Source: Planctomycetota bacterium (lineage in GTDB: Bacteria > Planctomycetota > JAJSAM01 > JAJVHW01). From it: a stretch of DNA of 64,000 nucleotides. The stretch is taken from NCBI GenBank assembly GCA_021414065.1, contig JAIOPE010000098.1, positions 42,466-106,465 of the forward strand, written 5' to 3'. Positions within the stretch are counted from its first letter, which is position 1, and each line of letters opens with the position of its first letter. The notes below the pieces were generated by a model that was given only the letters and a program-made list of their open reading frames with translations, was not told where the DNA came from and did not search any database. Shown here in pieces: positions 35,479 to 46,010 of this stretch. Position numbers and translations under genes: made by a program.

Positions 35479-35814
35479 TCAGTACTCGAGCGTTCCGTAC
35501 GCCTTTTCGACCTGGTCGGTCGGGGTCATCTGGATCGCGTCCCAGGGGCAACCGATCAGGTAGAGGCTCTCCATGCCCTCGCGATTCGGCCCCTGCGAGA
35601 TGCACTGCTTGCAGCCGATGCACTTGAGCGGATCGACCCAGATGTAGCCGAACGGGTTGCTCTGGTCGTCGTGGATCAACTGCATGCAGTTCTCGACGGG
35701 GCAGAGCGTCTGACACACCGGCGAACCGGCGCAACCGGTGCAGCAGTCGGTGATGACGGCCATCTGCGCGGGCTTCTTCTTGCGCCGTCCGGTCTGTTGG
35801 GGCTTGGCGGCCAT
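35479..35814 (-). CDS. 4Fe-4S dicluster ferredoxin-like protein
   Basis: A 111-residue soluble protein. Cysteines at CTGCAGSPVCQTLCP and at CIGCKQC...GCPWDAIQM form two 4Fe-4S-type clusters, though with spacing unlike the simple CxxCxxCxxxCP in the first set. A basic N-terminus (KPQQTGRRKKKPAQ) precedes them. The ATG has GGAG 5 nt upstream. It lies upstream of the Rieske gene, so it may feed electrons to or from the cytochrome complex. That is inferred from position. Confidence 0.8.
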   Translation of the reverse strand: MAAKPQQTGRRKKKPAQMAVITDCCTGCAGSPVCQTLCPVENCMQLIHDDQSNPFGYIWVDPLKCIGCKQCISQGPNREGMESLYLIGCPWDAIQMTPTDQVEKAYGTLEY

Positions 35815-36005
35815 TCGATCTCCGGCGGGGCGTGCCCCGCGAGCGAGTTTGGTTCAGCGCGGGATCAACCTGATGCGAGGGTCCGGCTGGTGCCTTTCGG
35901 CCTCGGCCGCGAGGAAGCGGCGGAGGATCCACGGATGGGGGGCGCCGCACAACGGTTTTCCGCGCCGGCTGCGACCTGCGTCGCTGCGGAGAGGCCAGGG
36001 CGCGA

Positions 36006-36587
36006 TCAGAAACCCTCGCGCGACAACGCCACGTCGATCTCCTGCTGGAGGTCGCCCGACTGCCGCAGCCCCGGGCGGTGGAACAGCTTGCGCCCGCGGT
36101 AGAAGAGCAGGTAGGCGGGCGGCTCGAGTCCCGGGAAGTGCTTCATCGTCTCGGGGCAGGCGTCCATGTCGAGGACGCCGACCTTGACCGCGCCGCGGTT
36201 CTGCCAGGCGAGCAACTCGGTCTGCGAGAGAGCGGCGGCGTTGGCAACGTTCCACTGCCGGGCGAAGTGAACCAGCACCGGCATCTGCGCGCCGAGGACG
36301 TCGAGATCGAAGTTCGTGTCATCGAACTGAGGCAGGGTCGATGGACGGGTGCGCGAGCGCCAGACGGCCCAGGCGATCGTGATCGCGACCGGGACGATCA
36401 GCAGCAACATCGCGGTCGTGCCGAAGAAGTCCTCGTTCGCGTGCTGGTGCGGACCGGCCTCGGGCATCTGCTGCGCCGACGCGGACGGCGCACGCATGGC
36501 GAGCGCGACCGAGGCGGATGCCGCCGCCACGAGCCGGACCCGGGTCCCGACGGTCGCTGTCGAACCGGTCGCTGCCTCGCCTCTCAC
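36006..36587 (-). CDS. secreted/membrane thioredoxin-like protein lacking CxxC
   Basis: A 193-residue protein. The GTG at 36587 overlaps the upstream gene's stop (GTGA). A signal-like stretch (VRLVAAASASVALAMRAPSASAQQ) is followed by a second membrane segment (TAMLLLIVPVAITIAWAVW). A thioredoxin-like domain then reads MPVLVHFARQWNVANAAAL...VGVLDMDACPETMKHFPGLEPPAYLLFYRGRK. The place of the WCxxC motif is WNVAN, so the redox pair is lost. It probably binds or scaffolds rather than reducing disulfides. It sits just upstream of the ferredoxin and Rieske genes. Confidence 0.68.
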   Translation of the reverse strand: MRGEAATGSTATVGTRVRLVAAASASVALAMRAPSASAQQMPEAGPHQHANEDFFGTTAMLLLIVPVAITIAWAVWRSRTRPSTLPQFDDTNFDLDVLGAQMPVLVHFARQWNVANAAALSQTELLAWQNRGAVKVGVLDMDACPETMKHFPGLEPPAYLLFYRGRKLFHRPGLRQSGDLQQEIDVALSREGF

Positions 36588-37099
36588 AGTCCCGCCTCTC
36601 GAAGGATCTCCGCCTGCTCGGCCCGGTGGCGCCGCCAGCGAATCATCGTGAGCACCCACGCCGGGGGCGCGGGCGCCACGAGCAGAGCAGCTCCCGCTGC
36701 AAACACCTTTCCTGTCATCATTTCCGGCGCAGGGAAGACCGTCCACACCGCGACTGCGGCGAGCACCGCCAGGGGGACGAGCAGCGTGACCGTCAGGCTC
36801 GTCAGCCCCGCTTCCCGGAGCAACGTCGAGAACACGCACGCCCAAGCGCCGAGGAAGGCCGCGAGGAAGATCGCGAACTCGATCCACGCGCCGCTCCCGG
36901 GCTCGTCCGCGATCGGGCTCTGCAGCAACCGCGAGGCGCCGGCGACGACGGCGAGCACATAGAGTCCCGACGGGTGGAGTACGTGGCGGGCCATGTCCCA
37001 GACGCGCGCCTCATACTCCTTCACGGTGAAGCCTGCAATCCTGCGCGGACCCGCGGAGGGCGTGGGAGTCGTCGTCTGCGGGGGCCCGTCGTCGGCCAT
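36584..37099 (-). CDS. four-helix membrane protein of unknown function
   Basis: A 171-residue protein with a Thr/Pro-rich N-terminus and four hydrophobic segments (GLYVLAVVAGAS, WIEFAIFLAAFLGAWACVF, LTSLTVTLLVPLAVLAAVAVW, VFAAGAALLVAP). It resembles Yip1-like small membrane proteins in layout, but no diagnostic motif was seen. Its stop overlaps the GTG of the thioredoxin-like gene, so the two are coupled and stand at the head of the respiratory block. Confidence 0.65.
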   Translation of the reverse strand: MADDGPPQTTTPTPSAGPRRIAGFTVKEYEARVWDMARHVLHPSGLYVLAVVAGASRLLQSPIADEPGSGAWIEFAIFLAAFLGAWACVFSTLLREAGLTSLTVTLLVPLAVLAAVAVWTVFPAPEMMTGKVFAAGAALLVAPAPPAWVLTMIRWRRHRAEQAEILREAGL

Positions 37100-37129
37100 C
37101 CTCAGGATGCTACGCGGGATGCGGGCGCG

Positions 37130-38896
37130 TCAGTAGTCCGAGGCGAGCCAGTCCTTCTCGATCTGGTCCCAGTCGATGCCCTGGAACGCCTCTTCGTTGG
37201 CCCGCTTCAGCCACTGGTCCGGCGTGCCGACGGCGTCCGTCGCGGACCGTTCGGGGCGCGGCGTGTCCGGGTCGGTCTTCTGCTTCGCCTTCCAGTCGTC
37301 GATCCGCTTCGCCCAGGCCTCATCGGCCTCGCGCTTGCGCGAGACGGCCCCCTTCAGCGACTTGAAGTAGCGATCCAGCACGCCCTGGTACTCGGGCTTC
37401 CTCGTCGTCCGGAGGAAGTAGACGAGGCTCCAGCCGAGCTCGTAGTTGGCGCCGATCGGCACCTTCGCCTCGTTGCGCCCGTAGTACTGCGCCTGCGTCC
37501 AGTTCACCCACTCCTTCAGCGGCGGGCGCTTCGGATTGCGCTTCCACTCCTTGGCTCCGGAGACGCGCCACTGGAAGACGTCCGGAACGAACTTCCCGGC
37601 CAGGTAGTTGTGCCCCGCGAAGAAGTCGCCGTGCCCCTCGTTGAACCACGAGTGCGGAGAGAAGTCGCCCACGGAGTAGAAGATGTACTGGTGAAACGCC
37701 TCGTGATAGAGGACGCGGAGCGAGTCCTTCTTGTTGCTCTGGTCCTCGTAGAACACGAGTTCCTGCTCATACGGGCTCCAATACCCGGCGGACCCGCCGG
37801 GTCCTCCGTACTGCGAATACTGTTGCCGGTCCTTGCACACCCGCACGACGGAGACCGCGGTGATCGACTTGTCCGGCGGGAACAGCCTTTCGTAGACCTG
37901 CGCGCGGATCGCCTCGATCTGCGTTCCGATCGAACGGGCGAGCGAGGGGTCCACGTCGCCGTGGTGCAGGATGACGTAGTTGTCCGTGTCCACGCACTTC
38001 CAGTCCTTGATGACCTTGTTCTTCTTGATCTCCGCGCGCCGTTTCACCGGGTCGTCGGAGAGGTCCTGCTGCGCGCCCTCGTTTCGGGAGTCGGTCGCAC
38101 TCTTCAGCTCGGAGAAACTCCGAACGATCGCCGGAAATTCGCTGCGGAAGCTCTTGGCGTAGTCGCTCGCGCAGGACCCGAGGAATCCGACGTGAATAGT
38201 CTCCTGCGGGCGATCCAACGTCAGGCGCGCCACGAATGAGAATCCAGGAGGTTCCTTCTCGCCGTCCTTCGTCTTCCTTCTCGACGGGGCGTTCACCTCG
38301 AACCATTCATACGTGAGTTTCGAGTCGGTCTTGTCCTTCTCCGCCGCAGCCCACCGGTCGCCGGCCGCCACGAATGGTCCGAACAGTCGTACGTTGTACT
38401 TGAACAGCCGATCCAGGACTTCGTCGAACGTCTTGACACGATTGGCCTCGCGGAACTGCTTCTGCTGGTCCTCGACCGACGGTTCGTCGGGCCGCGCCGG
38501 GCCGTCCGGTCCGACGCCACCGCCCGGCGCATTCGGGGCGCCCGGTGGCGTGGGCGCGGTCGGGTCGCCCGGCGCAGTCGGCGGCGCGGGCGGCGGCGCG
38601 CCGGGCACCGGCGGCGCGAGCTTCGGCTCGGCGAACCAGAAGACCTGGAATCCCGGCCGGAGTCCCCGCGCGTCGTACTTCGGTGAGTCCTCGTACCAGT
38701 CGCCGACGATGTACGCCTCGTCCGACGTCAGCTTCGGCGGGGTCTGGGTGTAGCTGTCTTCGATGCGGAGCTTGAAGCCGAGTTTCTTGTCCTCGTACGT
38801 CTTCTTCCCGGCGTAGGCCGGTTCCGGGCCTGCGACGACGAACGAGGCGAGCATCAGGACCGCGGCAAGGAAGAGTCTCAATCGACTGATTCGCAT
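37130..38896 (-). CDS. secreted metallopeptidase-like protein (DUF1570-type)
   Basis: A 588-residue secreted protein. ATG 38896 starts a signal peptide (LRLFLAAVLMLASFVVAGPEPAYA). A Pro/Gly-rich stretch lies near 90-130. The C-terminal half has the zinc motif HEAFHQYIFYSVG and a downstream glutamate in WFNEGHGDFFAG near residue 410, the layout of gluzincin-type peptidases and of DUF1570 proteins common in planctomycetes. A longer frame to 38980 lacks a signal. The substrate is unknown. Confidence 0.72.
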   Translation of the reverse strand: MRISRLRLFLAAVLMLASFVVAGPEPAYAGKKTYEDKKLGFKLRIEDSYTQTPPKLTSDEAYIVGDWYEDSPKYDARGLRPGFQVFWFAEPKLAPPVPGAPPPAPPTAPGDPTAPTPPGAPNAPGGGVGPDGPARPDEPSVEDQQKQFREANRVKTFDEVLDRLFKYNVRLFGPFVAAGDRWAAAEKDKTDSKLTYEWFEVNAPSRRKTKDGEKEPPGFSFVARLTLDRPQETIHVGFLGSCASDYAKSFRSEFPAIVRSFSELKSATDSRNEGAQQDLSDDPVKRRAEIKKNKVIKDWKCVDTDNYVILHHGDVDPSLARSIGTQIEAIRAQVYERLFPPDKSITAVSVVRVCKDRQQYSQYGGPGGSAGYWSPYEQELVFYEDQSNKKDSLRVLYHEAFHQYIFYSVGDFSPHSWFNEGHGDFFAGHNYLAGKFVPDVFQWRVSGAKEWKRNPKRPPLKEWVNWTQAQYYGRNEAKVPIGANYELGWSLVYFLRTTRKPEYQGVLDRYFKSLKGAVSRKREADEAWAKRIDDWKAKQKTDPDTPRPERSATDAVGTPDQWLKRANEEAFQGIDWDQIEKDWLASDY

Positions 38897-39003
38897 GGAT
38901 TCCTCGAAAGTCGGCGCACCGGCGCTGCATCGTTGGACGCACGACGGCGGGGGCGGTTCCCGTCGTTCTGCGCCCCGCACACGCGGGAGGATACCCTCCT
39001 GCC

Positions 39004-39372
39004 GTGCGCTACCAGACGATCGACCGGGGCTCGTTCAACGCCGAGATGGCCGGCGCGAAACGGCCGTGCGTGCTCGATGTCCGACCGCAGTCCGCGTTCG
39101 AGGCCGGTCACGTTCCCGGCGCCCGCAACGTGCCCGTCCACGACATGGGCAGACGGATGAAAGACCTTCCTGCCGTGAAGGTTACGCGCGTTCTCGTGAT
39201 CGCCGACCCGGGTCGCCGGGGCGAGGCCGCCTGCAACTTCCTGGCGCTCATGGGTTACGCCGACGTCGCGCTCGTGGCGGAGGGGATCGCGGCTTGGGTG
39301 GGCGAACTCGAGACCGGCCCGGAGGCCCCGCGCGTCGAGCCCGGCCCCGAACTCCGCGTCATCCCGAACTGA
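39004..39372 (+). CDS. rhodanese-like protein without the active-site cysteine
   Basis: A 122-residue single rhodanese domain. The N-terminal part (CVLDVRPQSAFEAGHVPGARNVP) is typical. At the active-site loop, where sulfurtransferases have Cys-x4-Arg, the sequence is IADPGRRGEAACNFL, so no sulfur-carrying cysteine is present. It may bind a partner or be a non-catalytic sensor. It is divergent from the metallopeptidase-like gene, and its 3' end overlaps the Fic-like gene by 14 nt on the opposite strand. GTG start. Confidence 0.78.
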   Translation: MRYQTIDRGSFNAEMAGAKRPCVLDVRPQSAFEAGHVPGARNVPVHDMGRRMKDLPAVKVTRVLVIADPGRRGEAACNFLALMGYADVALVAEGIAAWVGELETGPEAPRVEPGPELRVIPN

Positions 39373-40345
39373 TCTCCGGGCCGCGCGACAGAGCCTCGGG
39401 ATCGAGGACCAGGTTCCCGCCGCGCTCGGCGAGGAGTCCGCGCTCCCTGAGTCCCTTCCAGTCCCGCTGGAGCGATCGCAAGCTCGGTGCGCGGCGCCCG
39501 GAGTGGAGCCGGACATAGTCGCGGAAAGCGAGCGACCTCGGCGCGACGTCTCCGTCGCCCGCGGGCTGCTCGGCGAACCACCGCACGAGCCGTCGCTGAC
39601 GCTCGTTCAATCGGTGCGCAGTCCCTTGCGCGCGGCGGTCGTCGGCCCAACTCGCCAGCACAGCGCGGGCGGCCTCGGTACGCAGCAGGTCCTGTGTCTC
39701 TGCGAGTCGCTCGACGAGTCGGTCGAGGCGCGCGCGGACAAACTCGTCTGGGTCGGGCCTCGACGCCGCAACCTCTTCTCCGGCTGACGGTTCCGGCAGG
39801 AGCACTCGGTCCGCGGAGAACCCGTCGGCGGCCAGGACGGCCACCTCGACCGCGAACCCGAGCGCCGCGGGCGGTGCATCGAACGGTTGCACCAGTCGCA
39901 CGAGGAAGTGCGCGGCGAAGGCCCTCACGGGTGCAGGCCAGGTCTCGAAGGCGACCGGCGAGTTAAGCGTCTCGATCATCTCGGCGAGGAGATCGGGGAC
40001 GCGAGACGCAGGGGGCGCGGCCCGCCCGTGGAAGGGGACTCCGGGACCCGACCGCACCGCGCCGCCGCCGCACGCCTCGGCGAGCGTGCGGAGCCACGCG
40101 CCGTCCACGTGCACACCCGCGACTCCGCCGCCGGTCGCACGGGCGGCAGAGAGCGCTGCGGCGACGGTCCCGGCAGGAAGCCTGTCCCCGTTGCGCGCGA
40201 CAATGACCCTTCGGAGTCGCGCAGCGGCGTCGGGGCGCAGCGGCGTCGCGAGGATCTCCTCGCGGAGGAGTCGCACGGCGAACACGGACTCGCGGAGCTC
40301 GGTGAGATCAGCCAGCATTGTGACGCACATTCTGTCGCGGGCCAT
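39359..40345 (-). CDS. Fic-like protein with degenerate active site
   Basis: A roughly 328-residue protein. The segment PPASRVPDLLAEMIETLNS...APVRAFAAHFLVRLVQPFDAPPAALGFAVEVAVL follows the Fic fold. The catalytic motif HPFxxGNGR appears as QPFDAPPAA, so the His, Gly, Asn and Arg needed for AMP transfer are absent. The C-terminal 90 residues (RQRRLVRWFAEQ...LRSLQRDWKGLRERGLL) look like a winged helix. It may act as a DNA-binding regulator. Start codons at 40345, 40330 and 40318 are all possible. Confidence 0.6.
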   Translation of the reverse strand: MARDRMCVTMLADLTELRESVFAVRLLREEILATPLRPDAAARLRRVIVARNGDRLPAGTVAAALSAARATGGGVAGVHVDGAWLRTLAEACGGGAVRSGPGVPFHGRAAPPASRVPDLLAEMIETLNSPVAFETWPAPVRAFAAHFLVRLVQPFDAPPAALGFAVEVAVLAADGFSADRVLLPEPSAGEEVAASRPDPDEFVRARLDRLVERLAETQDLLRTEAARAVLASWADDRRAQGTAHRLNERQRRLVRWFAEQPAGDGDVAPRSLAFRDYVRLHSGRRAPSLRSLQRDWKGLRERGLLAERGGNLVLDPEALSRGPEISSG

Positions 40346-40752
40346 GTCGTGACAAAGCAATGCTTGTGCTGGTTTCCGTTAGATCCACTACCGCTTGTGT
40401 GTCGCCTGAATCGTCGCGGAATGCGTCGCAACGATTTCATGCCCTGCGCAGGTCCTGCGCGTTCGCCGCGCGCTCGGTTCGTTCGGACGGTTCGAGAGCG
40501 CTCGCGCCTGGCCGAGCCCCACAGTCGCCCGACTGGTCGCCCGCTGCGTTGGGACCCTTGCGTGGCTTGGCGAAGCCGACGCTGCGGGTCCCGCCTTGCG
40601 GCCGACTCCGCGACTCACGGCCAGGACGGTGTGTCGTGACGCGAATGCGCCTCGAATCGGCGTGTGGCGCATGAGCTTCGTGCAGTGCGCGCCGTTCCCA
40701 CGCGAACCCTCTGGAACTGTCCGGGTTAACCTGCGGGCCGGAGGGCTCCCCC
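40346..40752. other. noncoding stretch holding hairpin element copy 3
   Basis: These 407 bp separate the divergent Fic-like and HIT genes. Most of it is copy 3 of the dispersed hairpin element (about 40486-40727). The remaining 100-150 bp should hold the promoters, but no clear -10/-35 pair was recognised. GGAGGG at 40740-40745 is the Shine-Dalgarno of the HIT gene. Confidence 0.5.
40486..40727. repeat. dispersed hairpin element, copy 3
   Basis: Inverted relative to copy 2, it aligns along most of that copy, including CACGCCGATTCGA and ACCGTCCTGG. The core stem GGGACCC (40551-40557) with GGGTCCC (40586-40592) and its flanks GCTGCGTT and GCCTTGC match copy 2 with one loop difference. The outer stem is CCTGGCCGAG (40507-40516) with CTCACGGCCAGG (40614-40625). 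One C-G pair is flipped in comparison with copy 2. The end at 40725 carries TCCGGG, like the arms of copies 1 and 2; the other end is unclear. Confidence 0.78.
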
Positions 40753-41163
40753 ATGGCTTCGATTTTCTCCCGGATCATCGCGGGCGAACTGCCCGGCCGG
40801 TTCGTCTGGCAGGACGACCGCGCCGTCGCGATCATGACCATCGCTCCACTGCGCCCGGGTCACGTGCTCGTGATTCCCCGGCACGAGGTGGATCACTGGC
40901 TGGACCTCAGCCCAGACCTGGCGGCCCACCTCATGGTCGTGGCGCAGACCGTGGGGCGCGCCGTTGCGACCGCTTTCCCGTGCCGAAAGGTCGGGCTGAT
41001 GATCGCCGGGCTGGAGGTGCCCCACACGCACCTGCACGTGGTCCCCATCGACGACCTGTCCGAGATGGACTTCGCTCGGCAGGACCGGAACCCGGACCCC
41101 CGCGCGCTCGACGACGCCGCGGCGGCGATCCGGTCAGCGCTCGCGTCTACTTCCGGAACGTGA
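40753..41163 (+). CDS. HIT-family hydrolase
   Basis: A 136-residue histidine-triad protein. The active-site HTHLHVV lies near residue 95, preceded by IAGLEVP. N-terminal IFSRIIAGELPGRFVWQDD is typical of HIT nucleotide hydrolases of the HINT group, which act on nucleotide phosphoramidates or dinucleotides. GGAGGG sits 8 nt upstream of the ATG. Its 3' end overlaps the convergent lipoprotein gene by 17 nt. Confidence 0.92.
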   Translation: MASIFSRIIAGELPGRFVWQDDRAVAIMTIAPLRPGHVLVIPRHEVDHWLDLSPDLAAHLMVVAQTVGRAVATAFPCRKVGLMIAGLEVPHTHLHVVPIDDLSEMDFARQDRNPDPRALDDAAAAIRSALASTSGT

Positions 41164-41647
41164 ACGTGAAAAGGCCGCTCTTGACCTCGTAGCTGTCCAC
41201 GATCCACCCGCCGGTCGAGTCGCGCTGCACGCGCGCGCGGATCTCTGCCGCGCTGCGTTCGAACGCACCGTCGAGCACGATCACGGCCGAGCGCGCCTGC
41301 GCGGGGTCGCCGTCGGAGGACAGGTCCTCCACGGCCCGCGGCGTACGCGACTTCGGCGCCCCGACGGCGCGGCGCATCTGGCCATGCACCGACTGAACCG
41401 CGGCGGCCGTCGCGGCGCTCTGGAAGCCGCGCGTCGTCCGGCGGAGTGCTTCGTCGTAGCGCCCGGCCTCGATGTCGGACGCGAACGACTCGACCACGGG
41501 CGCTGCCCCCGCGAGCGTCTCGGACTCCAGGCGTTCCGAGGCGCTCGGGCCGCACGACGCCGCGACGAGGATCGTGGCGAGCAACTTGGCGCTGAACAGG
41601 ACGCGGCACGCGACGACAGGCATCCCGGGACGGGCGGTGGAGCGCAT
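41147..41647 (-). CDS. lipoprotein of unknown function
   Basis: The frame is open to 42073, but ATG 41647 gives a 166-residue protein with a signal peptide (VLFSAKLLATILVAASC) ending in a lipobox. The mature part has FASDIEAGRYDEALRRTTRGFQ and ends in a beta-rich stretch (GGWIVDSYEVKSGLFTFTFRK), as in NTF2- or DUF4878-like accessory domains. No named family was recognised. It lies downstream of the kinase-FGE gene and could share its transcript. Confidence 0.72.
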   Translation of the reverse strand: MRSTARPGMPVVACRVLFSAKLLATILVAASCGPSASERLESETLAGAAPVVESFASDIEAGRYDEALRRTTRGFQSAATAAAVQSVHGQMRRAVGAPKSRTPRAVEDLSSDGDPAQARSAVIVLDGAFERSAAEIRARVQRDSTGGWIVDSYEVKSGLFTFTFRK

Positions 41648-41673
41648 GTGAGCAACGTGCCCGGGCGCACGGT

Positions 41674-44100
<2,427 letters not shown>

Positions 44101-44188
44101 GGATTCGGCCCGTCGCGGGCCACGTTCTCGAATCGGCAGGAACGGGACTCCAGCGTGAGCTTGAAAGCCCGCCGCAGCGGACCGTATC

Positions 44189-44208
44189 GCGAGCCTGGCC
44201 AGGCTCGC
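44189..44208. promoter_or_regulatory. 20-bp perfect palindrome in a divergent intergenic region
   Basis: GCGAGCCTGG followed by CCAGGCTCGC is a perfect 20-bp palindrome, with AGCGG and CCGCT a few bases outside on either side. It lies between the divergent kinase-FGE and lipB genes. It could be an operator for a dimeric regulator or a cruciform. No binding protein can be named. Confidence 0.45.
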
Positions 44209-44289
44209 CGGGACCGCTTCCGTGCGTCCGCTCCGCGCAGACGATTCGTGCCGCAGCCGCACGCGTCAACCGTAGGCTCGGACCACGCC

Positions 44290-45090
44290 ATGGACGCTCC
44301 GAAGCCACCACAGTCGCAACCGCCATCGACCAGTTCGTCGGCGGACGCCGCCGAACGCGAACGGAACGTGGCGCTCCGCGTGGTCCGGCCGGGCATCGTC
44401 GGCTACGCCGAAGCGCTTCAGACGCAGCGCGACACCGCGGCGGGTGTGCGCGCCGGCACGGTTCCAGAGACGCTCTTCCTGCTCCAGCATCGGCCGGTCG
44501 TCACCATGGGTCGCCGCGCGACCGGGGATCACGTCCTCCTCTCGCGCGAGGCGCTGCTCGAACGGGGCGTGGATCTCGTCGAGACGGATCGCGGCGGCGA
44601 CGTCACGTTCCACGGACCCGGGCAGATCGTCGGGTACCCGATCCTCGACCTCCGACGCCGCGGGCTCGGACCTCACACGTACCTCCGGTTCCTCGAGGCG
44701 GTGTTGATCGACGTGCTGGCGACGTACGGGATCCGCGGCTTCCGTGACCCGGCGTACACCGGCGTCTGGACCGAGCAGGGGAAGATCGCCGCGATGGGCA
44801 TCCGCGTGTCCGGCGGCGTCTCGCTCCACGGGTTCGCCCTGAACGTGAACACCGATCTGCGCTACTTCGGTCTGATCGTCCCCTGCGGCATCCAAGGGCG
44901 TTCGGTGGCCGGGATGGACCGCATCCTCGGCCGGCCGCTCGACCTGGACGAAGTGATGGACCGAATCGAGACCGCGTTCCGCGCAGACCGTCCGCGCGAG
45001 GTCGCGGTCGCCGCCGCTGTGACTGCCGCTGTCACCGCTACTGCCACGCCGCACGCCGCTCCTCCCGCTTCCGGAGAACTCCACGGATGA
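44290..45090 (+). CDS. lipB: octanoyl-ACP:protein N-octanoyltransferase
   Basis: LipB moves octanoate from acyl carrier protein to lipoate-dependent enzymes. The 266-residue protein has QHRPVVTMGRRA, the conserved TDRGGDVTFHGPGQIVGYPI, and RSVAGMD. The catalytic Cys and Lys lie in VPCGIQG and GKIAAMGIRV. ATG 44290 was chosen; the open frame runs far upstream over the kinase gene. A Thr/Ala-rich tail (VAAAVTAAVTATATPHAAPP) is not part of the enzyme fold. Its stop overlaps lipA (ATGA). Confidence 0.94.
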   Translation: MDAPKPPQSQPPSTSSSADAAERERNVALRVVRPGIVGYAEALQTQRDTAAGVRAGTVPETLFLLQHRPVVTMGRRATGDHVLLSREALLERGVDLVETDRGGDVTFHGPGQIVGYPILDLRRRGLGPHTYLRFLEAVLIDVLATYGIRGFRDPAYTGVWTEQGKIAAMGIRVSGGVSLHGFALNVNTDLRYFGLIVPCGIQGRSVAGMDRILGRPLDLDEVMDRIETAFRADRPREVAVAAAVTAAVTATATPHAAPPASGELHG

Positions 45091-46010
45091 CCGAGACACA
45101 GACCCCCGAAGCACCCGCGCCGCGTCGCAGACTCCCGCCGTGGTTCCGTCGGCCGCTCGGCGGCGGCGCCGAGTACGCGAAGCTGAACTCGCTCGTGAGC
45201 GGACTCGACCTCCACACCGTCTGCCAGAGCGCGCGCTGCCCGAACCAGGGCGAGTGCTGGACGCTCGGCACGGCCACGTTCATGATCCTCGGCGACGTCT
45301 GCACGCGCGGGTGCCGCTACTGCGCGGTGCCGAAGGGCCGCCCGCAGCCGCTCGACCTCGACGAGCCGCGGCGCGTCGGGTCGGCCGTGCTGTCGATGAA
45401 CCTGCGCCACGCAGTGATCACGAGTGTGGACCGAGACGACGTCGCCGACGGCGGCGCGCAGGTGTGGGCCGAGACGATCCGCGCGATCCGCGCTGCGGCT
45501 CCCGGCTGCGCCATCGAGGTGCTCGTCCCCGACTTCCGCAAGTCGGCGGCGGGATCGATCGACACGGTGCTCGCGGCGAAACCCGACATCGTCAATCACA
45601 ACATCGAGACCGTGCCGCGCCTGTTCCCGCTCGCGCGGAAGGGCGGCGACTACCGCTTCTCGCTCGACGTGCTGCGCCACGCGAAGCAGGTCCTTCCTGC
45701 GACGCCGACCAAGAGCGGCATGATGCTCGGCCTCGGCGAGCGCGACGACGAGGTGAAGGTCGTCCTCGCGGACCTGCGCGCCGCGGGCGTCGAGATCGTC
45801 ACCCTCGGGCAGTACCTCGCGCCGGAGCGGAACGCGTTCTACCTGCCCGTCCACCGGTTCGTGCACCCCGACGAGTTCGCTGCGTGGGCGCGGTTCGGCA
45901 AGGAGCTGGGCTTCCGTCACGTCGAAGCCGGGCCGCTCGTGCGGTCGAGCTACCACGCGGAGAAGCAGGCGGGCGGCGAGCGAGCGAACGCCGGAGCTCT
46001 CCCAGCGTGA
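45087..46010 (+). CDS. lipA: lipoyl synthase
   Basis: Radical-SAM enzyme (307 residues) that inserts two sulfurs into the octanoyl chain. The auxiliary cluster motif CQSARCPNQGEC lies near 46-57, and the SAM cluster motif CTRGCRYC near 72-79. The C-terminal RSSYHAEK motif is present. It is coupled to lipB by a 4-nt overlap, and its stop overlaps the following methyltransferase gene (GTGA). Confidence 0.96.
   Translation: MTETQTPEAPAPRRRLPPWFRRPLGGGAEYAKLNSLVSGLDLHTVCQSARCPNQGECWTLGTATFMILGDVCTRGCRYCAVPKGRPQPLDLDEPRRVGSAVLSMNLRHAVITSVDRDDVADGGAQVWAETIRAIRAAAPGCAIEVLVPDFRKSAAGSIDTVLAAKPDIVNHNIETVPRLFPLARKGGDYRFSLDVLRHAKQVLPATPTKSGMMLGLGERDDEVKVVLADLRAAGVEIVTLGQYLAPERNAFYLPVHRFVHPDEFAAWARFGKELGFRHVEAGPLVRSSYHAEKQAGGERANAGALPA

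Noticed and set aside
38985..39004. Hairpin GGAGG-ATAC-CCTCC hiding the Shine-Dalgarno of the rhodanese gene
   Set aside because: The stem has only 5 bp, and the GGAGG is 13 nt from the start, too far to be sure it is the ribosome-binding site.
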